Source: Ancylostoma caninum
Taxonomy: Eukaryota; Nematoda; Chromadorea; Rhabditida; Ancylostomatidae
Length of the DNA: 64,000 nucleotides
Direction: 5' to 3'
NCBI GenBank assembly: GCA_037903475.1
Contig: JBAJFG010000066.1
Span: forward strand, 558,001-622,000
The first letter of the stretch is position 1. The number at the start of each line of letters is the position of its first letter. Below, piece after piece: positions 23,881 to 36,383 of the stretch. The position numbers were made by a program, and so were the translations under genes. Under the pieces are notes generated by a model. It ran no database searches. It had not been told where the DNA came from and saw only the letters and a list, made by a program, of their open reading frames with translations.

Positions 23881-26670
23881 ATGTTATGTCGTGTGCAGAG
23901 GCTCTTATCTTCCACATTATTCGGCTAGCAAGTTACTCAGACTCATAGACGATGGAGTAAGTAAACCCAGACTGAGATGGTACTAGTCCAATGCTGTGAA
24001 GGCCTGTTCAGAGAAGTACAGAGTTTATGGAGCGGTGACATTCTAACTTTTATCAATTGATCTGTGGTCATTGGAAGTACATTGGTATATTAGGCGAATC
24101 ATGCACCAACAATAGAGGAAATTTGTGTGCCCAAGCATATGACTGAGTTGCAATTCGTTCTTCTATTACGAAAGGTGAAGGAGATAATGTGTATGTATGG
24201 TAATGAGGGCATTGGCCATGCCAAAGTTATTCACATGGATAAGCATTACAGGAAGAATAGTACATTTTAATCGCTTGTGGTACGAATCCGCCGTCTGTTG
24301 ATCAGAAGAGGGCATCTGTCCATGTAGAACTACACTAATCCCGAATAAGTGCTGAATGTATCGATGGAACACTGTGAATGGGGATCACGAACAGAAAACG
24401 ACAACTCCAACGAGCGACAACAGTGAGAGTCGAGTGGCGTGCGTTAGAACGACCAATTGTTGAGCATAGTGTATGCATGGCGTCCTTTTTAGTGCAAAAT
24501 GTGCTGCAGAGGAGTTTCCAACAGCGAGCGAGATGGTGATGAAAAACTACCTGACGGCCTTTGAGGCGTTACAAACCTAGAAGAGGAGCCTGGCATTGAG
24601 AGAAAATCGACAGAATTAGAGCAGAAGTGGGAAACCAGGTAATGATCTCAACGAGAAGTGGATCGACAGGTGGGTCGTGCTGAGTCAGCAGTGTGGTGAC
24701 TTCGATTTAGGAGTTCGACCTGCGGAAGTTTGTTGACTCCACTGAAGCGTTCTCTGCCTCGGCTCATGGATTTCACTTGTTATTTTCAATCCCACACCCC
24801 CTGAGTCTTCTGCGGATTTCTGCCCTATATACCAGGCATACAACCTCATGGTGGTCAGAGCCACTTGGTGATTATTCCAAAGACATCTATCAAAATCGCC
24901 GTCACTCCAACCCAAAAATCTTCGCACTTAATGTGAATAAAAAATGATGCCTCCATGAGTGAGAAGTGAAGAATCGAGAAACAGCTGAGCTCAAAAGTAA
25001 GCAGTTGAATCAGTAAGGAATAAAGATCGTCAAAACTGGAGGATAAAGTCAAGTATTGCCGCTTTCGGCGCTTATTGATAGCCGGGGAGCAAGTCCACGT
25101 AGTCTGTGTGGACACTTTTCGCTCTCTCACATTACTGAATAAGTAAGCACTCAGAGCGGTACTGAATAAATAAACAAGAAGATGGGTGAAGCTTTTTGAA
25201 GTAAATGGTCCTGAGGCAGCACCATAGATTTGTAATGATCGAGCTCTTCCAGTTAAGTATGAGATGATTCCTCTTTTGCTAGCTTGTGATTCTGTTTAGA
25301 AAAGACATTTTTGCCTAAGGTGCTTTAGCGATCCGACTAAACTCCTCTAAAATGTAAATGTGGAGTGTGAGAGGGAAATGGGAACATCACTGGAATTTGC
25401 AAGAAATTTCAGCGTAAAACACGTGCAATTAAACTAGTTCTGAGACGAAACACTCGGCGCTCTCGTGTTCTTATCTAAAGCCTAACCCAACTAATCCGAG
25501 AAGCCCCTATCATTAGAAAAGTGATGTTTTAAAGAGCGCATCCAAATTCAAAGTTATTGTACGTTCATAGCTTTCTTCATCACCAGTGGTGGTTCAGTAA
25601 GGGAAATTTGCCTGCTACTCCAAACCAGTTTCACGCAAAGATAAGTGGTCCTTTCACGAAACTAAATATTAATCCAGTGTAGAAATAGCGCGAGTTTTCA
25701 AGTATTTGTTTGCAAACCCCATAAATGCCTTCAAAATTGTTTGCTTAGAACCGTTATACTCCGCACTTCTTCAGCAATAAGCTACATAGTCTTGGAGTTC
25801 ATTGCATCTCGAACGAGACTTTCTGGAATCGATGAACGCCCAGAAGACAATTTTGGTGTCATTCTAGGCTCCGAAGGATTTCGGAATGAAGCGCTGTAGA
25901 TGCTTGAAGAACTGGTAGTCTATGGGCGAGAGCTCTGCTGATTATTCTTCTTTTGATTATTTATTTATTGACAGGCGGATAAGTGTATGCAAACAAATGA
26001 ATAAAAACCGATTATGGCGTGTTAGCCAGAGCTTCCTGGCCTAGTTGATGCAGCATGTAGAGTGTCTTTGCTTTGTCTCAGATGGTCTGTCCTTCACCGC
26101 ATAGTGCTAAATAACTAAGCAATTGGTCGCAACGTTCACTCACGAAGGCTCAAAGAAGACCTTTTAACGAGGATCAATCTTGGTAGCCCGTCAGTTTGCC
26201 CCTCACCTCTAGAATAGCGCGGCATGTCTAAAACAAAGCGCTAAGTCGAAAATGGCTCCTGAGCGTAGATAAAAGAAGGAAGGGTAGTGTTCCCCCGGAA
26301 GTTACTGGGATAAAAAAGAAGGTGCATTAGTTGATTGCCTGTGGATGAACGTCATACGATCAGGATGTGAGTGCTGCAACTTACTTCATAATATTCTAGT
26401 AGTAATGAAGTGGAGTTTCTAAAGAACGACTACCTGTGGATCTCTGCTTACCCAGGAAACACTCCATTTAATCTAAGCAGGACCAGAAATACTGCCTTAG
26501 GATTATTAGGATATTTTCTTTTTTTTCTGAAATGAGCAACTTACGACTTCACCATGGAGGCTTTTGTTAGCAAGTGATGCATGTTTGCGTACTAAACACA
26601 GTCCTTTGAATGGGCCTAGCAGTGAAGATAAATGGTAGCTACTCAGGTCACCCATTATATTAGGTTTATA
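23881..26670. other. No supported gene; possible retrotransposon tail
   Basis: No gene recognised. At about 25965-25980 the minus strand ends in GTCAATAAATAAATAATC, which could be the 3' tail of a minus-strand non-LTR element lying in 25981-26200. No reverse transcriptase motif supports this. Confidence 0.35.
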
Positions 26671-27932
26671 TTAGGTTGTTGCGAAATTAATTGCCGAAAT
26701 GGACACACTAGTTCAAAGTGTTGTAGCTCGGCTCAAACACAATATTTTTCACTAATTTAGCAAACATTCAATTTGCTAGGTCCTCCTCGATAATATAGCG
26801 AGGTCTGCATGTTTATACAGCTAAAGCTGGGGTCACAAGGATTCGCAAACTTTTGAGAGGCGATTTCAGCATGCTTCAGATCAGCGATCTGCCGCAGGAT
26901 TGCATCTGGAGCCCCGAAAAAGGATATGAAATAGAATAATGGTCTGAGGTATAAGGCCAACGAGTGAGAGCCTTGATGCCTTACTACATCAGTTTTGTCG
27001 GGTGAATTTTGGAATGTGGGACTTAACGTCACCCTGGAGCAGGGAAAAAACAGCTGTTGTTCACCACTGCCGACTCCATTTATAGCAGTTTGAGGAAATT
27101 AAGGTGAAATTACAATGGTAGGACTCTGCTGTCCATGATTGACTAGGTTGGAGAAAGCCGCAGTGGGTCATATTCTTACAGCACCACCAAATTCCTGACA
27201 CAACCTCCTTGAGGTGAAGATCTGGTTTTGGGAAACTCAGAGATGGAAGGACGAGTTTACCAATACAAATTCATCCTTCCTCTTATAGTACAGGAACCGA
27301 GCTCCATCTATGGCTTTTATGCGGTAGAAATGGACAGTACTTGGGGCGAAAAATTAAGTTAAAAGGATGTCACGGCGGGTGAGACGCTTGTCATTTGTCA
27401 GATCGTGGGGTGTATGCTTCAGCACCTTTCTTGCCATGTCGATTGAAGTCAAATGCTTTGAAGCTGTAGTATAGTGAGCCCCCATCCCTGCCCTCAGCGT
27501 CCAAATGGTTTAGGTTCCACGACTGTTCTCAACGCTTCATCGTCAGGGAACAACCTGCGGTCACGACCATGGTTATATTGGTGATCAAATTCGACGGAAG
27601 AAAAATTTGCTATCGAAGAACTCACTGCCCAGTGTGAAGGAGATTCCAAGCCAAAACAAACGCAAGAATACCGCTCACCTCCGGCTGAGAGTGTCTGAGT
27701 TTGAACTCGTCAACCATAATCACCCGAAAATCGCGTCAGCTCATCATTTGTTCCTGTCTTCATGTAAACCCTCATGAAGGAGCCAGCTAGAAAATTCAAG
27801 CAGCATTCGAAAGAGGAGGAAAAGCTCTACCAGAAGCTCAGATGAGTTGGGCTGAAGTTGCTCAAATTCGGCAGAAGAGAAACGCTTGTTTGTGCATACC
27901 CCGAAACGGCAGTTAATTTCGCAACAACCTGA
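26671..27932 (-). mobile_element. Full-length decayed mariner
   Basis: The left end TTAGGTTGTTGCGAAATTAA and the inverted right end TCAGGTTGTTGCGAAATTAA continue to TGCCG with two mismatches in 26 bases. TA lies at 26669-26670 and 27933-27934. The 1,262-bp length fits mariner. Minus-strand fragments include TPHDLTNDKRLTRR (from the W-PHEL segment) and FPKPDLHLKEVVSGIWW, which matches the FPKPKLH-KKVMVTVWW segment of cecropia- or Hsmar1-type mariners, including the hookworm bandit element as I recall it. Multiple stops and frameshifts show it is dead. Confidence 0.8.
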
Positions 27933-27934
27933 TA

Positions 27935-28847
27935 TTAGGTTGGTCCGAAAGTTTTGCACCAAGATATTTTTCAGGATCTAGAATTCCATAGACTTTTAAT
28001 CAAAATGCCACTACGTGTGAACTGTAGGGTACACCTGGCTACGGCCGTACAATAATCTCCAGACATCTCAAAGCGCTGGGTTACAGAAAACTGATCACAG
28101 GTTGGGACCCTCACAAACTGAGTATCTTGCAAGACTGAGTGTGTGCCAGTCTTTGCTGCTGCGCCCACACAGGAGGAACTTTCCTGCCAGCTCATTACTA
28201 CTCCTTACTAGGGATGTGAGTTGGGTGCTGCACGTTAACCATACACGAGGGAAACGTTGACTCCCGTTTGGCGAACCATCCCCAAAACAGCCGGAAGGAG
28301 AAGGGCACGAAAGAAGGTTCTTCTGTGCTGTTGGTGGTAATGCGAAGGAATGTTGTGCTGTGAACTGTGGCAACCTGTGCTCATGGTGACCGCTCAAGTC
28401 TAGTCTTCTCAACTATAGAAACTTGCAGACGCAGTTCACCTGAAGCACGGAAAAGTTGACCATGTTGCTCTACTTCATAACAACGAACGACCTTACGTGG
28501 CATAGCTTACCCGCCAAAAAATTGCCGAATTAGGGTGGGAAGATCTACCACTCACTGCTTATTCTCCACTTATCAGCGTCTAAGTACCACTTGCTCGGAG
28601 CCCTGAAGATGCATCAACGAGAAAAGAAATTCTATGATTGGGCCAAATCGAAAAACAAGATTTCAAGCTTCTTAGACTCGCAGCTGCCAGAACTCTTGAC
28701 TTCTGGAGCTGATGCTCTAGTACAGCGTTGGCCATACCTCGTGGATCATAAAGGTAATTATTTTGTTGGTTGATGTTTATTCACAATGAACTCAATATTC
28801 TTTGAAAAAAGTACGAAATTAGGTACAAGACTTTCGGACCAATCTAA
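27935..28847 (+). mobile_element. Deleted mariner abutting the previous one
   Basis: The left end TTAGGTTGGTCCGAAAGTTT and the inverted right end TTAGATTGGTCCGAAAGTCT are terminal repeats, with TA at 27933-27934 and 28848-28849. The element begins at the very TA that ends the preceding mariner. At 913 bp it lacks much of the N-terminal coding part. Confidence 0.8.
28220..28773 (+). pseudogene. Mariner transposase C-terminal remnant
   Basis: Broken plus-strand reading gives a VNHTRGKR-like segment (about 28235), then LHNNERPYVA, where the mariner HDNARPHVA catalytic Asp is replaced by Asn. Next come LTRQKIAELGWE and a degraded PYSPDLAPSD segment. The last 60 codons (28591-28773) are open and match the mariner C-terminus (KFYDW...FDSQ.PE...L.RW...VD..GNYF). 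Stops interrupt the chain after PYVA and before the last block. Confidence 0.75.
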
Positions 28848-29958
28848 TAGTTAGTCAGTCACGTTGGAAGACAAACGGCAAAGGTACCGGAAGGTTGCCC
28901 GACCAGAGAATTTTTTTAACAGCTCTCACAGAGGTTTATGGGTGTGACTCGTGGAAAACAAGTATTAGTTGAGGAATTCCTCAAATCAATCATCCCCCCA
29001 CCATAATGCACTTCCACACTTCGACCTGTCACTTCTTCACGTGCAGGTCTCAGTTCCTGAGACAATAAACGTTTTGACAGCAATGTAAACTCTTTACGCA
29101 CCACTGTTCTATTTTGACAGCTTGTTGTCGCTGTTCAAGTAATCTCTTTACTTCGCGGTACTCTAGGCTTTCAGCATCTTCCTTCACACTCCTTCATTCC
29201 CTGAAATGAGCTCAGGACTTGGTTACTTTCTCGGTTGCTATCGATTATTTGGACCACCTGACCAGTTCAGGGCCACCATGCATTATTGAGACTACCCAGG
29301 ATGAGCGTGTTAACGCACTGAATGCATCATTGAGACTAACCAAGGTAAAAGTATCGACGCTCCTGTCAATGATGGGTAAGTCTATGTGGTGTTGTTTGTC
29401 ATTCACACTTACCCCGGGTAATCTCAGCGATGCGTACGCCTCAACTTCTATGTAAATGATGTTAACGATATGTTAACCTACATCTAATATGGTAGCCCTT
29501 GTTGGCCGATACATTTTGTGAAACGAGTCAGCCCAAGGTGTCGGTGTTCATCCCTGTAATCTAGTCTTGTTTCTTCAAAGGCACCGTTTGACTCAGACAC
29601 TCCACCTATCGTCATTAGGTCGAAGTACGTAAGTGGTTGGCCTAACGATGCTCAAAATGTCCCATGTACCAAAGCGGATTTTCAACGGCGACTTCTCTCG
29701 TGAGTCTGTCCATCGGGCCTCTTCACGCTATTGCTGGTATCGGCCAGTCTTCACACGTTACAACATAAAAGAAGCCAAAATGAAAAGAATTAGTGATATT
29801 CCTACGTTCTTCACAGCTGGTCTACTCATATGGTGGATATGACTGCTCTGGTTCGCGGGAGCAGCTCGAACTGCAGCATTTCACCAGTCTTGTGAGTTAG
29901 GATCCTCCAGAACGTGGCTGCTATGAAAGCTCACATCTACAGACTCGAAACGTATGCA
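28848..29958. other. No supported gene
   Basis: Only chance-length open frames; no repeat ends noted. Confidence 0.4.
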
Positions 29959-30384
29959 TTAAAGGCAGTGTGTCACCTCGTTTTCTTGTTTGAGCTGTTA
30001 CCAAATTCTGAATCTCCTCGACACGCGGAATCCAACGACATGCCTAAAATGTTAGAAAAAAGGTTTTTAAACCCTATTTTTAAACGCTTTTCGGGACGGG
30101 GTTTGTAACAGTTTGTCGAGCCGAGTGGATGCGTGAAGGCATCGATCCCATCGATCGGACACGTCTAGACGTGTTGGCCAACGGTGCAGACGTGGCGGGC
30201 AGCCAGCACAGTCACGGACCGCTCCGCCCAGGTTGTCCGTGAACTGCACTTTCGGACCCTCCAAAAACGGGGTTTTCGTCATTTTTATGAGCTTTGACGT
30301 ACATCTTTGAAATTAGCGTGACGAGAAGGTCTAGAGTCTGTTGGTATTTTCAGCCCACGAAACGAGGTGACACACTGCCTTTAA
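29959..30384. mobile_element. 426-bp MITE with TTAA ends
   Basis: A perfect 25-bp inverted repeat begins TTAAAGGCAGTGTGTCACCT at both ends (29959-29983 and 30360-30384). If TTAA is the target-site duplication, the termini are AGGCAGTGTG..., a piggyBac-type insertion preference. The interior is GC-rich with small palindromes and has no coding capacity. It resembles short nematode elements starting AAAGGCA that I remember, but I cannot confirm the family. Confidence 0.7.
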
Positions 30385-30593
30385 CGGTGTGGTAAGTGAG
30401 AAATGTCATTGGTCCCACTGCTCGCAAAGATGACCCCCTGCAACTCGAATTAGCACATGTGGCAAAAAATGGCTTCAGTAATTCGAGGCATGGTTAACAC
30501 GGCACTGATCCCCTTAGTCTTTCATACGATATCTCACAAAGTGTACTCTGATATTACAAAGGTCACCCTTTCCCTCAATTTCTCCAATTAAAG

Positions 30594-30798
30594 GGATTTT
30601 AGAAAAATTTCTTATATAGGAAGCTCCAAACGTACGCAGACAAGAGTCGAGATCGCGGCGCGGCTCTCATGGACAGAGACGCAGACGCACACTATGCTGA
30701 GCTCCCACGACTCTGCCCGAGAGAGCCGCGCCACGGTCTCGACTCTTGTCTACGGACTTTTGGAGTTCTCTGTAAGACTTTTCTGAAAAATTTCGTAA
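30594..30798. repeat. 205-bp palindromic element
   Basis: Two arms of about 75 bp share GACAAGAGTCGAGA followed by GGCGCGGCTCTC and an A/T-rich outer part (GAAAAATTTC). The right arm (about 30721-30798) is the inverted copy of the left (30594-30669). It is non-coding and probably a MITE or foldback; the target-site duplication is unclear. Confidence 0.8.
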
Positions 30799-33725
30799 AG
30801 GACTTTCCTACGAACCTAATCTATGTTAAGTGATTCGTAATCTGATCAATATTGTTTGCTTACCGTAACTCCACAAAAGAGCATTACATATGCAAGTGAA
30901 TTGAGTTAATGAGCTTCCTGACGAAGCTGGCTACCACCGGTTCATTGACTGCGAAGAATGGTCATATAATCGTTACTCGTGAAAAGTGAAACAGAAATCC
31001 GATTTGGTCCCCGGCTTCACATGTGTTGCCAATAAGAATGAAAGAATTCTTTTCATCTCAATGAATGCGATTGTTCTTGTGACAAAAAAAAACAGAGTTA
31101 TTTGTCTTCAACGTCGGAATTTCCAACTTACCTATTATCTTCCATGTGTTTAGTAGTTCTATGTAGGTGTTGACATCTGGTCAGGTTTTTTTTTGATGAA
31201 CCAATAACGCATTCCAATAACAGATAGGTTACCAAAGAAGAAAACAGTGAACGAATTGCTTTGAACATCCGTTCAAGATGTTACTAATGACAGTGTTTTT
31301 CGACGTACACTTTATAACATTTTATGGAGAAAAAATTTGGTGAGTGATGCTATGATTCCAGTGAAAACACTGGAATAGGTTCAGAACAGCTAGGACATTT
31401 ATGTAGTAACCACAAACTGCGTTTAAGAGCAAATCCGATTTATTTCACTCCACTTTTCTGCTTCGTGACACATTTTCGTCATTGCTGCAGGTCTTTCCCT
31501 TAGATATTCTTGCATCATCATACCACTCAACGAATTGACGACCGCGAGGCTCACCGGCGCTCCTTCTCCTTCGATGGTTGATTTGACTCATCGTTGAACC
31601 TCAAAATTTTCGTAGATCTTGTTAGATGTGGAACAACACTTACGGATCACCGTTAGCATTGCAATCAATAGTAAAACACTCATCAAAGTTTCCAAGGCAC
31701 GAAGCCAATAGAAAAGAGAAAGAAAAAAGAATCAATTTGGGACACGCACAAAAGGGCGTGGTCTTCAGAAGGTTAGAGGAAACCGTTCGGAAGGTCGTGC
31801 AGTCTTTTTTTTTAACTGTCAAATAACTGACCGCACGGCGATTCGAAGCTAACCCTTAGTCGTCCTCTGTCGCGGTATTCGTTGTCCGGGATGTCTTGCT
31901 TGGTTTTACACTCCATATCTGCTTTTGTTCCCCTCATCTTTTTAGACAGTGTGTGTTCGCTTGTAGTACGTCATCAATCGTCACCGTGATTGCGATTACG
32001 ACTGTTGAAACCGTACTATATTCCTGTCTTCTATTTGTGTTGTGATAAAGATGGGACTGAAGCTTAACCTAATACGACCCCTGGAGGATGTACGTATGTA
32101 TATCTTATTTACACCAATGGCTGGTTCACTATGAAAAGTCTATACAGTGTGTATAAAAATTATGTATCCATCACAAAAACTATAAATAACAAAGTTCCAA
32201 ACATCCGATTGAGAGTGGACTACTTCCATTTGCCTCAGTGAGCATTCTGTATGGAACCGTGGAATATAACTAGGATCAGTGGTATAGGTTGCATGCACTG
32301 AGGTAATTCTATGCACTGAGCAAGTTCCCCTTATGGAAACCAGGCCCCAGCACGAGGTCTTCCTCGGACAGAAACCAAAACGAAGTTTTCGTTGGAAAAA
32401 CCGACCCCCCACGAAGCTTCCTTTAAGCCAAAGGGCCAATGGGGCCCAAGGCCCAGCTTGCCCTCCGGAAGCTTGGTGGAAACCAGTATCTATATTGACG
32501 GACCTGTGGTGAATGCGCAGTTTCGGTGCACACTATATATGTAGACTCAGACTCTACTCTCTTCTATCATTTGGAATATGGGGCGTTGTGAGGAGAAAAG
32601 GGTTGTGCAGCGATTTTACGGTTCGTCTGGGCTGCACGAGTGGGGAAGTATTTGTCATCTGCTATTCTATAGCTTAACGCTCAAAATGCGCCTAATTTCT
32701 ACCATCTCAAATTACTCACCATAAGAGCAACGGAAACGATGAGGGAGGATGGATCAAAAAACATCGTCGAACTAGGGGAAAACGTGCTTGTTTCCTCTTT
32801 TCTTCCTGAACGGGAATGCACATTCGAATGTTGACGAAAGTTCGAACTGATTCAAATAGCTCCCATTAATTTCAATTTTTGCGTTTGCTGTCCATGGCGA
32901 ATGGCGATGGCCATGTCCGGAACTTCCACAAGAACTGCCTCAGATTTTGATAAAACCCAGTGCGTGTCCCCCAAAGTAAAGAGTAGCACTGATCGGTATT
33001 AAGTCTAGCAACGCAGCAGAGTTGTATGCTTACCCTTTGAGCATTGGTTCTCTGAACGTTAATGTGCTCTTCCACATTTCCTGGGGGATCTCTATGTTGC
33101 AAAAATGGCATGGGTTGGAATCTCGAACTGAGGTGGGATTTCTCTTCGGATTTCTTGCGGAAGAGGGCCAACATGAGGACCTATTTATAAAGGATTTTTG
33201 GTGAAAAGCTTAAGTTGGCTGCATTCAAGGGAATTTGAGGGACTTACGGAATCTGAGGAACACTTGCACAAGCATGCACCTGTTGTACAACACAATTAAA
33301 GGTTTTCCTTCCGTACGTGGTAGGAAAAAATGTTGAAACAAATCTTCTCGATCAATTTTTCTAGTGAATTACAGTGAAAACAAAACTCGCCAATGTTGCA
33401 GTTTTGTCTACTTGAATTCCATCACGTGCATGAAGTAACGGTTTTTTTTTCTTCAACAAGTTATGTTCCAAAGGCTTTATTTAATCATGAAGCTCTGATG
33501 GTTTGTAATATGCGCATGAGGAATCGATTATTCGGGAATTTTGAAGCTGACAACGTCCGCGTTATGTCTGTTTCTCACGCAGAGATATTGTTATTAGTCT
33601 TTTCCTTCTCCCCCATTCGTACTACCTTTCTGACGACCAGACATCACACAACGAAAGTTCGAATGCTCTCTTGTTTCAGAACTCAATTTGAAGTTCATGT
33701 ATACGAGATCATTTCAGGAGATATA
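30799..33725. other. No supported gene
   Basis: No domain or complete element. A TIR-like GTGTATAAAAATTATGTA sits at 32151-32168 without a detected partner. A dense cluster of opposing frames at 32872-33204 is not recognisable. Confidence 0.4.
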
Positions 33726-34268
33726 TCGGGGTATCAAAAAGTTTCCAGCCTAGAGTACTTCCAAAAGATCTACAGCGAGCAAATTTTGTTATAGTAAAAT
33801 ACAGGTCCCTCGAACCCTAATACACTTTTCATGGCTCGATTTGAATTTTTTCAAACCGTTCAAGGAGCTGCTTTCCTCATTTGACTCAGAGTATCTTTCA
33901 ACAGCCGACTCTTTGACGTTTTCGACATCCAGTCCCATCGTGCGAAGATGCTGTTTCAAATTACCAGACAGAAAATAGTTGCTGGGTGCAAGGTCCAAAC
34001 TATAGGACATGTGATTCAGTAATTCGAATCCACGTTCTCGTGTGGCAGCAAGCGCAACTCTTAATCTGTGGACGGGTGCGCTGTCGAAAAGCATGTGAAA
34101 CCCACAGTGGTTAGGCTAGAAAAAGGGCCATTATTATTGAACGAGTCAGCTTAAGAACATGAAACTTGGCATGGTGGATTTGAAGATTTTACGCTACACG
34201 ACCGCACTCAAAGTTTTGAGAAAAAAGGGATGGAGCAGGTTGAGGCCGGAAACTTTTTGATACCCCTA
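33726..34268 (-). mobile_element. Internally deleted mariner (543 bp)
   Basis: The left end TCGGGGTATCAAAAAGTTTC and the inverted right end TAGGGGTATCAAAAAGTTTC are near-identical, with TA at 33724-33725 and 34269-34270. Only the last third of the transposase remains. Such deletion derivatives are non-autonomous but keep both ends. Confidence 0.85.
33789..34094 (-). pseudogene. Mariner transposase C-terminal third
   Basis: A continuous minus-strand frame reads FDSAPVHR, RERGFELLNH, LDLAPSN, then NLKQHLR and a final EKCIRVRGTCI. These correspond to the second catalytic Asp region (HDNAPAHR), the helix before the third Asp, the SPDLAPSD motif, and the C-terminal YEKCI...G..Y segment of irritans/mauritiana-type mariners. 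The Asp ending SPDLAPSD is Asn here. No N-terminal DNA-binding region is present, so it encodes no active enzyme. Confidence 0.85.
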
Positions 34269-35058
34269 TATGCGTACTCATGTAGATATCATCATTCAGC
34301 AGGCTATAACCATTCAAGTAACTCGACAATGATCGTTGCTGAATTCCAGAGCCTAAGTTTTTTGACCCTCTATTGGATAGTATTAGGATGGTAAATTGGG
34401 AAGGAGCGCCACCACAGAACATTCGACGTCCATGTGAACATGTTGGCAAAATTCTGCTGCCAAAAATTTAAAACTATCCGGAAGGGCGATTCATGGAGAA
34501 TTCCTATCAAATATTCCTTAGTTCTTGATTTCTAAAGAAGTTTACGAGCAAATCTACCGGAATTTTAGAATTTTCGTTCACTGTGTCTTGTGTCTACGTT
34601 AAACAAAGCGAAACTGCAGCGGAGCACTACCACGGGGCATGTGAAGAATTAAGAGAATTTTTGCAGTGTCGCCTGGCTAAATCCATGCAACAATCAGTAA
34701 TTCAGAAATGACTCGAACTTGGGTAACTGAACCGAAGTTGTGACCGCCAATCGTTTCAATGACTGCCCTGCAGCTTATATCCGGAATCAGAAGCCGCGCT
34801 TGTGACCGTACCAAAAGTGGAAGGAGTGTGTTTTACATCTATGCTCAGCAGGACAATGCTGTTCAGAAGTGGTAGCCATCCACACGGGAGAGTAGGCTTC
34901 CGAAAAAAGTGAAGCTTGATCAGCCGGGATTTTAAGAGTAAAATTCTTTTAAAACTGATTATAAACTTGCACAATCAAAGGTAGATTCTCAGTGAGAGTT
35001 CATGAAAACAACAACTCAAAGTAACCTCGCAGTGCTTCGGTCTTACATAAGGCACATA
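34269..35058. other. No supported gene
   Basis: Nothing recognised between two transposon ends. Confidence 0.4.
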
Positions 35059-36340
35059 CACGGTGGCGCATAATTACTGTTCCAAAATAAAAAACGCATA
35101 AAACTTGTATAAATGAATCAATTCAGACGATCTCTCCAACAATTATTTAATAACATCTAACAAAACAAAAACCCAAGATATCATTCAATGTGGCCTCCTT
35201 TGGCGCGGATGACAGCCTTCAGACGCTGAGATATGACTCCACCGTGGCGCGCACGTGATCTTGTGGTATTTCGTTCCAGGCTTCCTCCAGAGACTTCTTC
35301 AGAGCTTAAACGCTGGTGTGTTTTTTCTGGCAGGCCTTCTGCTCCAATAATGCCCAGATTGAGAAGTCCAGGACATTCAGGTCAGGCGAATTAGCCGGCC
35401 ATTCGGATGCGTGGATAAAGTCCGGCAGGTTGGCGAGACACCAGTCTTGGGTGGACCTAGCCCGATGACCAGGTTCTCCGTCCTGTTGCAAGATCCAGTG
35501 GCCGTTTTCATAGTGCTCTGTGACCCATGGAACCATGTGCTTCTTCAGTATCTCCAAATACACGTTGTTGTAGATCCTGACGTCTTTTTCCACAAAAATG
35601 AGGGGAGTTCGCCCGGTCGCTGACACTCCAGCAAAAACCATCACAGAAGCTGGATGCAAGTTGCGTGATACAATCCGGCCCGCTACATTGGCTTCCCTAC
35701 TACTTTTTGCTTACACATTATCATTTTGGGGATTGTACACCTACTCGACTGTGAATAGTTCTTTATCCATGAAAACCGTTTTCATGTGGGCGTCACCAAT
35801 TGCCATCTCAACGAGCGCGCGGCATTTTTTCACCCTAGCAGTTCTTTGATTGTCGCTGAGGCCATGCATCTTTTGCAGCTTGTAAGCTCGCATCCCAAGC
35901 TTCTCCTCAACAACTCTTTGGAGGGTTCGCCAGGAGATACCTAGCTCAACCGCCACCTTTCTCATGCTGCGGCATGGGTTTCTGTCCAAACGTTTCTTCA
36001 CGATTTTTTCATGGGGCCAGTTGTCACCGTGGCAGGACGGCGAGTTCTTCGAAGGTCATTAGTCGTACCTCTTTCCAGAGTCCGGTACACCAGCTTCCTA
36101 TTCACTTTCAGCCGACGACAGATTTCCAAAGTTGTCCTCCTCCATGCATCTCGAAAATTGTGAAACGGTGTGCTGACGGCTTTCCCATTTCTTGTAAAAT
36201 GAGGCAAACCAAGTTTTGTGAGGCAGATACATGGAGAATGATATGGCGAACATTACAATAACAAAAACAGATTTGAGTCTATCACTTAGTTCAAACATCG
36301 CGCTCGCGCAATGATGGGACAGTAATTATGCGCCACCCTG
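35059..36340 (-). mobile_element. DD37D maT-like Tc1/mariner element
   Basis: The left end CACGGTGGCGCATAATTACT and the inverted right end CAGGGTGGCGCATAATTACT are nearly identical for 22 bases, with TA at 35057-35058 and 36341-36342. The 1,282-bp length is right for a complete element with one transposase gene, which is on the minus strand. The terminal sequence resembles those of 40388-40881 and 45870-47140. Confidence 0.9.
35181..36207 (-). pseudogene. DD37D transposase pseudogene
   Basis: The minus-strand reading starts in an HTH region (CRRLKVNRKLVYRTLERG), continues through a second HTH (RSMRKVAVELGISWRTLQ), then the DDE domain. The catalytic Asps are visible in VFMDKELFTVE, LQQDGEPGH and NSPDLNVLD. 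Exactly 37 residues separate the second and third Asp, the spacing of the maT group. It ends GGHIE-stop. It is broken by a frameshift in an A6 run (plus 36004-36009), stops at 35741, 35711 and 35306, and a second frameshift near 35222. The triad survives, so decay looks moderate. Confidence 0.88.
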
Positions 36341-36383
36341 TATTTTATGCAAGAATTGATCGCATGGTATGTCTAAGGTATGT

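Noticed and set aside
32141..32170. Terminal inverted repeat of another Tc element
   Set aside because: GTGTATAAAAATTATGTA looks like a Tc end, but no inverted partner was found.
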